NCBI GenBank assembly: GCA_036266155.1
Contig: DATANR010000450.1
Location: forward strand, 1-20,398
Length of the DNA stretch: 20,398 nucleotides
Origin: SIAJ01 sp036266155
GTDB taxonomy: Bacteria > Planctomycetota > Planctomycetia > Gemmatales > Gemmataceae
Direction of reading: 5' to 3'
How positions within the stretch are numbered: position 1 is the stretch's first letter; the number at the start of each line of letters is the position of its first letter. Made by a program: the position numbers and the translations under genes. Below are positions 15,063 through 20,398 of the stretch, one piece after another. The notes beneath the pieces are model-generated. The model saw nothing but the letters and a program-made list of their open reading frames with translations. It was not told where the DNA came from and ran no database searches.

Positions 15063-18000
15063 TTAATCTTCTTCGTTCTTCCCGCGGTCGTGGGGCGCGC
15101 GTTTCTTGGCTTGCCGCAGTTTGCTTAAGTAGTCGTCGCCCTTCTCTTCCGTCGGCTTCGGCGGCGCCGGCGGCGGTGGCGGCTTCGGCGTGAAGGCTGC
15201 TGGGCCGGTGTCGACGCCTTCGTCGGCGCCCGGCGGTGGCGGTTCGGTCACGGTGCCAGTAGCTTCGAACTTGCGACCGGCCTTCTCGCGTTCCAAATTT
15301 TCCTCAACCACCGCTTTCTTTTGGCGCAGCCGAGCCAGGAAAACATCGTCCTCGGCGGCGGCCTTGGCGGCTTGTTTCTTGCGCATCCGCGACCAGGTGC
15401 GATTCGCGTAAGCTCGCACCTCGCCCGGCTCCAACGAGATGCGCCGGACGCCGACGTCGAAGAGCAATCCCACGCCGACGAAGAACACCAGCCAGTACCA
15501 GAGTGGCAACAATGCGCGTGCGCCTTCTGGGGCAGGACGATAGAGATCGCCGGAGGCCGCGAGGTCCTTGAGCGGCTTCGCTTCTTCGCCGTAGACGTTG
15601 CCGCCGGTGATGCGGGCCAGCGTCTTTAACAGCGTGACGTTGGATTCAAGATCGGCGAACTCCGGCGAATACGAAATGGTCACACCGCTGCGCCGGCTAT
15701 CGACGACGCGCTCGGTCTCTTCCTCGATCTTCACGGGCGTGCCGTCGTCGGCATAAACGAGCTTTCCATCCGGCGTCTTGCGCACGAGCGTGCCATCGGC
15801 GAGTTGGAGCTGGCCGTCCTTTTCGGTAATCGTCATCGGCAGGCCAGGACGGAAGCGGCCCGTGTACGCCGCCGAGCGCTGTCGGGCTTGAGCGTTGACG
15901 ATGTAGGAGCCGGCCTCCTCGGCCTTGAACTCGGCCTCGTAATAGCCGCCGGCACGCTGCTCGAACTTTAACTCGATCGGCGGCCGGCCTTCTTGCAACC
16001 CGCCGGGCGACGATACTTTGCCTTCGAGCTTCAGGTCCGTGAGCGGCCGGCTTGCCTCATCGCGGGCTTCGACGACAACGCGGACTTTGCCTTCGCGATA
16101 TTCGGTCGTGAGCACGAGGCGATCCGTCTCGAGGCCGCGCATCGCCCAGCCGACGACTTGTTCCCAGAACTTTAGATAGATTTCGCTGCCGACCCATTTG
16201 CGGTCCCAGCCCTCCTGCTTGCCGGGCTTGGTGCGAGCGTCGCTCGTGAACGCGGCCGATCGGCCGAGGCCGTATTGCCACGTGGCCAGGATCGGGAAGC
16301 GCTGGTCGAACGTGCGCGGCCCCTCGATGTGCATTTCCGCGAGGGCCGACGGCTTGATCGTCGTGCGGACGAAGCCATGCAAGTCCGGCAACGGGTCGTC
16401 GAGCTTGTCCGTCGCGCCGCTGCGCAGGACGAGCTTCGGATTGAATTGCTGGGTGTACAAGAACGACTGACTCACTCGCCGACTTTCGCGCATGTAGATC
16501 GCGGGCAGGTCGTCCGGGTTCTTGACCTTGTAGTATTTGCCGCCCTTGGCCGCACCCTCGGCCATCTGCGACATCTTCGTGTCTTCGGCTGCCGAGTGCG
16601 TGGCGACGCCGACGGCCGAACAGGTCACGCCGGATTTCTGCATGTCCGCGAGAGCCTTCTTGCCGATGGCGTTGAGTTGCGGATCGCCATCGGAGATGAC
16701 GATGCAGTGTTTAACTGCCAATCCATGTTTGTCGTCGGTCAGCGTATCATGGGCCGCCCGGAGGAACGGGTCGAAGTCCATCATGTCGCCGGGCGTCATC
16801 TTGTCGACGAGCCCCTTCAGACCCGCCTTGTTGTCGCCAACCTGCTGAAATTTCACCGGCCAATTGACGCTGCCGTTGTAATCCATGACGCCGAGGAAAT
16901 CGTTCGCGCTGAGTCGATCGATCGCGAGCTTGGCGATCTCCTTCTGCCACTTGTTGCCGTCGGCCATTTCGGAGGCGTGCATGATAAGCACGAGCCCGCC
17001 GCGGCCGGCCGCCTTCATTGCCTTGATTTCACAATCGACCGGCAACGCGGCCTCGATCGGCGTCTTCTGATAGCCGCCGGCTCCATAGCTGTCTGGGCCA
17101 CCGACGAAGACCAGGCCGCAACCCTGGTCGTACGTGTTCGAGCGAATGATCTCGTGCTGCGTCGGCGTAAAGCGCTCCGCCGGCACGTCGCCGATGATCA
17201 GACAGTCGAAGTTGCTGAGGTAAACGGTCAACTCGTCTTTGTTCTGCGGGAGTTGCCCGACCGTCTTCGGATTCACGAGGAAGCGGGCGCCGCGGAGCTG
17301 GTCGATGAGATGCTGATGTGGAAACGTGGCATCCTCATCCGCGTCTGGCTCGACGAACAGCACCCGCCGAGCGCCGCGGGCGATGACATGCGCCATCGCC
17401 TTGTTGTTCTGAATGCGGTCGCCCGCGAGGCCCGGCGTGCGGTCGGAGCCATCCGGATTCTGCGATTCCAGCGGCATGAATTGAGCGCGATAGGTGTAGG
17501 ACAGTTCTTCGTCGCCCTTCTTGCCGCCCTCGGCCTTGTCGCGGAACGTGAAGCGATTGAGCCCTGGCGCCAGCCGCACGGTGTACGGCGACTGCTCCTC
17601 TTCGCCGCGGCCAACCATGTTGAGCGGCTTTTCCTTGCCGTCACGATTCTGAAGGAGTTCGAGCTTGCCAAAGACAATGCGCGTTGGGTGTGCATTGCGA
17701 ACGAGCACGTGAACCGGCAACCGGGCACCCTTGGCCGTTTGGGCCGGGGCCTCGACCGCTTGCACAAGCACTTCATTCTGTTGCCGATAGCCTTCGCCGA
17801 GCGGCACGACATCGATCTGCACGCCGTTCTGCTTGGCAAGATTGGCCTGCTCCTCCGCGTTGCCGAGGTTCTCGTTACCGTCGGAAAAGAGGACGATGCG
17901 CTTGCCCGTGCCTTCGGGAAACGACGCCATCGCCAGCTTGATCGCGGCCGCGATGTCCGTGTAATTTGGGTCCATTGCTCCGGCGAGCGCATCGGTGACG

Positions 18001-18791
18001 ATGAGCTTGTCCACCGCGCTTGGCGGCAACACGAGCCGTGGCCGGCGCGCGAAGAGGATCGACCCCGACAGATCATTGCGATGACCAACGCCGCGTTGCT
18101 GTACGCTTGAATTGATGAATGTTTGGAGCCGCAACCAACGCAGATCGCGTTCGCCCTCGGCCGAACCGGAATCAGCTTCCTGCGGCACACTCATCGAGCG
18201 ATCGACGACATAGAGAACGCAAACATTCTCGTTCGGCCGACGTAGTCGCGGCTCGGCGAGCGCCATCACGAGCAGCAAGACGAGCACGCATCGAGCCGTC
18301 AGCGCAACCCACCGCCGGATCGGCCCGAGCCCGGTCAGGCTCTTGTAACTGAACTTCACCAAGAGCGGCAGCACGAACAACAGCAACAACCACCAGGGCT
18401 GGACGAACTCCAGAGTTCGCAACGTCCGAACGGCGGAGATGCCGGCGCTCTGAACGGTGTCGACGAAACCGCCGAGTGCAATTGCCAGAAGTGCAGCGAG
18501 CGCCCACGCTAAAGTACGCGACCATAGACCCGTGAGAATGAGATTGAGTGTGGCAAGAAGGAACAGCCCGATGATGCCGAGGGTTGTCCAGCCGGCCAAT
18601 TCCCACGGCGGATATTCCGGTACGGTCGCGTTGGCGAAGAGAAAGCGCCCGCCGATCAGCAAACCGGCGCACGCCGGCCACCAGAAACGCGGTCGTCGGC
18701 CAAACCCCACGAGCGCAACGGCTGTGAGCACGATCGCCACGAGGACGACGAGCAGCCAGTGGTCGACGAAGAGGGCGAGCAAACGGCTCAT
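15063..18791 (-). CDS. Large membrane VWA / glutamine-amidotransferase-like protein
   Basis: The 1242-residue protein starts with membrane segments in about 9-30, 40-54, 70-90, 93-112, 132-148 and 167-183, arranged as in BatA-type proteins. VWA domain 1 follows (about 196-340), with an intact MIDAS, VVDRSMS (205-211). A class I glutamine-amidotransferase-like domain (about 480-600) contains DCLIIGDVPAERFT and VFVGGPDSYGAGGYQ but no visible catalytic Cys. A second VWA domain (about 605-790) has MHASEM in place of DxSxS and retains VISDGD. An Ig-like/beta-rich region follows. One more membrane helix (1094-1115) leads to a charged, Pro-rich tail (PPPPP clusters in 1180-1215). It ends 76 bp before the preferred MoxR start and is the probable MoxR partner. 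Catalysis by the amidotransferase part is doubtful. Confidence 0.92.
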   Translation of the reverse strand: MSRLLALFVDHWLLVVLVAIVLTAVALVGFGRRPRFWWPACAGLLIGGRFLFANATVPEYPPWELAGWTTLGIIGLFLLATLNLILTGLWSRTLAWALAALLAIALGGFVDTVQSAGISAVRTLRTLEFVQPWWLLLLFVLPLLVKFSYKSLTGLGPIRRWVALTARCVLVLLLVMALAEPRLRRPNENVCVLYVVDRSMSVPQEADSGSAEGERDLRWLRLQTFINSSVQQRGVGHRNDLSGSILFARRPRLVLPPSAVDKLIVTDALAGAMDPNYTDIAAAIKLAMASFPEGTGKRIVLFSDGNENLGNAEEQANLAKQNGVQIDVVPLGEGYRQQNEVLVQAVEAPAQTAKGARLPVHVLVRNAHPTRIVFGKLELLQNRDGKEKPLNMVGRGEEEQSPYTVRLAPGLNRFTFRDKAEGGKKGDEELSYTYRAQFMPLESQNPDGSDRTPGLAGDRIQNNKAMAHVIARGARRVLFVEPDADEDATFPHQHLIDQLRGARFLVNPKTVGQLPQNKDELTVYLSNFDCLIIGDVPAERFTPTQHEIIRSNTYDQGCGLVFVGGPDSYGAGGYQKTPIEAALPVDCEIKAMKAAGRGGLVLIMHASEMADGNKWQKEIAKLAIDRLSANDFLGVMDYNGSVNWPVKFQQVGDNKAGLKGLVDKMTPGDMMDFDPFLRAAHDTLTDDKHGLAVKHCIVISDGDPQLNAIGKKALADMQKSGVTCSAVGVATHSAAEDTKMSQMAEGAAKGGKYYKVKNPDDLPAIYMRESRRVSQSFLYTQQFNPKLVLRSGATDKLDDPLPDLHGFVRTTIKPSALAEMHIEGPRTFDQRFPILATWQYGLGRSAAFTSDARTKPGKQEGWDRKWVGSEIYLKFWEQVVGWAMRGLETDRLVLTTEYREGKVRVVVEARDEASRPLTDLKLEGKVSSPGGLQEGRPPIELKFEQRAGGYYEAEFKAEEAGSYIVNAQARQRSAAYTGRFRPGLPMTITEKDGQLQLADGTLVRKTPDGKLVYADDGTPVKIEEETERVVDSRRSGVTISYSPEFADLESNVTLLKTLARITGGNVYGEEAKPLKDLAASGDLYRPAPEGARALLPLWYWLVFFVGVGLLFDVGVRRISLEPGEVRAYANRTWSRMRKKQAAKAAAEDDVFLARLRQKKAVVEENLEREKAGRKFEATGTVTEPPPPGADEGVDTGPAAFTPKPPPPPAPPKPTEEKGDDYLSKLRQAKKRAPHDRGKNEED

Positions 18792-18807
18792 GGCTTCGGC
18801 AGTGTAT

Positions 18808-19716
18808 CTAGAACTTGATCCGCTGGACGCGGTGATTCTCCGTATCGATCACGTGAATGCGGCCTTTCTTATCAACGACCAGCGCCCACGGATCAGAGAA
18901 CTGGCCCGGTTGGCGACCGGGGCCGCCCCAGACACCTTCCGAGACGCCGGCCGGCGAGAACTTTTGCACGCGGTGGTTACCGCGCTCGATCACGTACAGG
19001 TCGCCCTTCGGCCCAAAGGCCAGATCGTATGGGTATTTCAACTCGCCAGGCCCATCGCCTTCGGAGCCGATTGACTTCACGAACTCGCCGGACTTGGTGA
19101 ACACTTGGATACGGTGATTGCACGAGTCGGCGACATAGAGCAGATCGTCCGGCCCGAGGGCCAGTGCGCGAATGCGATTGAACTCGCCGTCGCCCGTGCC
19201 GGACTTGCCCCAGCACGACATGAACTTGCCGTCGGCGTCGAGCTTGGTGATGCGCTCATTAATGCCGAACTCGCTGACATAGAAAAATCCGTCGGCATCC
19301 TGAACCGTGTCGCTGACGTAGCCGTATTTACCCGGCTCGGTTCCTTTGTCGCCGCCGATTTTCTTGATCTCGGTGCCGTTCGCCTCGTAGATGCGGATGC
19401 ACGAATAGTGCGAATCACAGACAATGAGCTTGCCGTCACGCGTCACGCCGAGGCCGCTCGGCCGACCGTTGCGGAAATCGGGCGTCGTGAACGTCGGGCC
19501 AGTGTAATTGCCGTCCAGGTCATATGCCTGGATGCGAGCCGTGAAGTCGACGATCCAGATCCGATCGTCGTGATCGATGACTGCGGCCCGCGGGCGAACG
19601 AAGTCGCCGTCCAGCACGCCGCGCTTGCCCCAGACGACGTCCGGCTTCGTTGAGGGGCCGCAGCCGGCGAGCAGCGCGAGGCCGATGAATGCGATGATCG
19701 CCCGGTGACGATTCAC
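18808..19716 (-). CDS. NHL-repeat beta-propeller lipoprotein
   Basis: The 302-residue protein has a lipoprotein signal ending in the lipobox LAGC (16-19), so it should be anchored to a membrane and face the periplasm. About six NHL/SMP-30-like repeats make up the rest. Motifs such as GQFSDPWALVVDKKGRIHVID, NHRIQVF and NHRVQKF recur at intervals of about 45 residues, the pattern of a six-bladed propeller. Such propellers bind proteins or ligands. The start is GTG, chosen because a perfect GAGGAGG lies 5 bases before it. The gene is 10 bp after the glycosyltransferase gene and 16 bp before the VWA gene, so it probably belongs to the same transcript. An extracytoplasmic partner of the VWA protein is possible but unproven. 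Confidence 0.92.
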   Translation of the reverse strand: MNRHRAIIAFIGLALLAGCGPSTKPDVVWGKRGVLDGDFVRPRAAVIDHDDRIWIVDFTARIQAYDLDGNYTGPTFTTPDFRNGRPSGLGVTRDGKLIVCDSHYSCIRIYEANGTEIKKIGGDKGTEPGKYGYVSDTVQDADGFFYVSEFGINERITKLDADGKFMSCWGKSGTGDGEFNRIRALALGPDDLLYVADSCNHRIQVFTKSGEFVKSIGSEGDGPGELKYPYDLAFGPKGDLYVIERGNHRVQKFSPAGVSEGVWGGPGRQPGQFSDPWALVVDKKGRIHVIDTENHRVQRIKF

Positions 19717-19721
19717 GCGTG

Positions 19722-19728
19722 CCTCCTC
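19722..19728 (-). promoter_or_regulatory. Ribosome binding site of the NHL gene overlapping the glycosyltransferase stop
   Basis: GAGGAGG, the strongest ribosome site in the window, lies 5 bases before the GTG start at 19716. It begins within the TGA stop codon of the upstream gene (TGAGGAGG). This suggests translational coupling and decides the NHL start. Confidence 0.7.
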
Positions 19729-20398
19729 AACCTGGCGCGGAAACGGTTTCCGGCGATCCGTTCGCCTCGGGGGGAGATTCCGCTGGCAACGTAGCTGCCT
19801 TCCCCTTCCCCGGCGTCGGCACCGGCGAGCGGAATTTCGGGTCGTGGAAGACCTTCCACATCTCCGTCCGGACGTCCGGTTGGGTCGGCGGCGACTGGCG
19901 ATCGGCCAAGATAATCTCGTCCATCAGGCAGCCGAGGAAGTTGGCCTTCGCCAATATCTCCGCGTGAATGAACTCACCATTCGATTGCAGCACCATGCGA
20001 TTGAACACCGATCGGCGGAAGAGCTTGAACTTGCTGTTGATGTCGCCGAGGCGGAGACCAAACATAAGCCGGCATTTCCACCAGAAGCGGCTCTCCGCGG
20101 CCCCGAGCCAACCTCGTGGCGGATCCGGCAGGTAGCCGAATACGATGCGGATAATAACGCGATAGACCCAGTTCAAACGCTTACGGCCGGCCGGAAGCAT
20201 GGTGCCGCGGCGGTGACCGTTGACGATCTCGACGAACTTCTTCGTGTATTCGTCCTGCACCGCGAGGCTCTTCAACATGCGCGGCAGATCACTGGGTGTC
20301 CAGCCGGCGTCAGTTGACGTGTAGAAGAAGAGCGGTTGGCTGGCAGCTTCAAGTGCCGTGCGGATGCAGGCCCCGAAGCCTTTCCGTTCGGTATGGGT
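19727..20398 (-). CDS. Family 2 glycosyltransferase, 3' part (5' end outside the window)
   Basis: The frame is open to the window edge. The 40 codons before the first ATG (20278) also read as protein: KGFGACIRTALEAASQP followed by LFFYTSTDAGWTPSDLPRML. This matches the acceptor-side part of GT-A family 2 enzymes such as dolichyl- or polyprenyl-phosphate sugar transferases. Asp in TSTDAG stands in the metal-binding position. RLGDINSKFKLFRRSVFNRM, then QSNGEFIHAEILAKA, is the characteristic downstream segment. The last 45 residues are Pro/Ala/Ser-rich and variable. About 223 codons are visible; the N-terminal nucleotide-sugar site is missing only because the window ends. The ATG at 20278 is internal, not a true start. 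The gene heads the visible part of the minus-strand string. Confidence 0.87.
   Translation of the reverse strand, partial: THTERKGFGACIRTALEAASQPLFFYTSTDAGWTPSDLPRMLKSLAVQDEYTKKFVEIVNGHRRGTMLPAGRKRLNWVYRVIIRIVFGYLPDPPRGWLGAAESRFWWKCRLMFGLRLGDINSKFKLFRRSVFNRMVLQSNGEFIHAEILAKANFLGCLMDEIILADRQSPPTQPDVRTEMWKVFHDPKFRSPVPTPGKGKAATLPAESPPEANGSPETVSAPG

Noticed and set aside
16275..18110. A 611-codon plus-strand open frame across the VWA gene
   Set aside because: It is antisense to a clearly recognisable protein. Its translation is His/Arg/Val-rich without motifs, as expected of a mirror frame in high-GC DNA.

Overview
The window looks like a chromosomal segment of a high-GC planctomycete, probably from the Gemmata group. 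This is an inference from content, not from a marker gene. The clues are an N-terminal planctomycete-style zinc-ribbon on a Ser/Thr kinase, a very large VWA/glutamine-amidotransferase-like membrane protein next to a MoxR ATPase, an NHL-repeat lipoprotein, a membrane PIN/TRAM protein, and GTCCCA-type short repeats. No rRNA, tRNA, CRISPR array, transposase or phage gene was seen.

Region 1 (35-5490, all minus strand) is a co-directional run. In order of transcription it holds a 76-residue unknown protein, a universal stress protein, a HIT-family nucleotide hydrolase/transferase, a dGTPase-like HD hydrolase overlapping the HIT gene by 4 bp, a YacL-type PIN/TRAM membrane protein, a TPR protein and a cation diffusion facilitator. 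The theme is nucleotide housekeeping and stress. Two hairpin structures lie at gene junctions, one of them around the start codon of the TPR gene.

Region 2 (5653-7221, plus strand) reads divergently: gpsA, for glycerol-3-phosphate synthesis, and a DUF1802 gene 9 bp downstream.

Region 3 (7222-10497) is an accessory-looking block. It is a two-gene plus-strand unit between two gene-poor, A/T-richer stretches of about 0.5 and 0.36 kb. Both genes begin with twin-arginine signals: a DJ-1/PfpI (isonitrile-hydratase-like) protein and a polyphenol-oxidase-type tyrosinase with a C-terminal shielding-type domain. Several perfect inverted, palindromic and tandem repeats lie downstream, between the convergent genes.

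Region 4 (10498-20398, minus strand) is a tightly packed six-gene string. In order of transcription it holds a family 2 glycosyltransferase (cut by the window edge), an NHL-repeat lipoprotein, a 1242-residue VWA/GATase-like membrane protein, a MoxR AAA+ ATPase, a Ser/Thr kinase with about five zinc ribbons, and a zinc-ribbon/pseudokinase/PP2C fusion. MoxR and VWA proteins commonly work together as chaperone-like pairs. Adding an active kinase, a pseudokinase and a PP2C phosphatase suggests a phosphorylation-controlled MoxR/VWA envelope system, and it is the most interesting system in the window.
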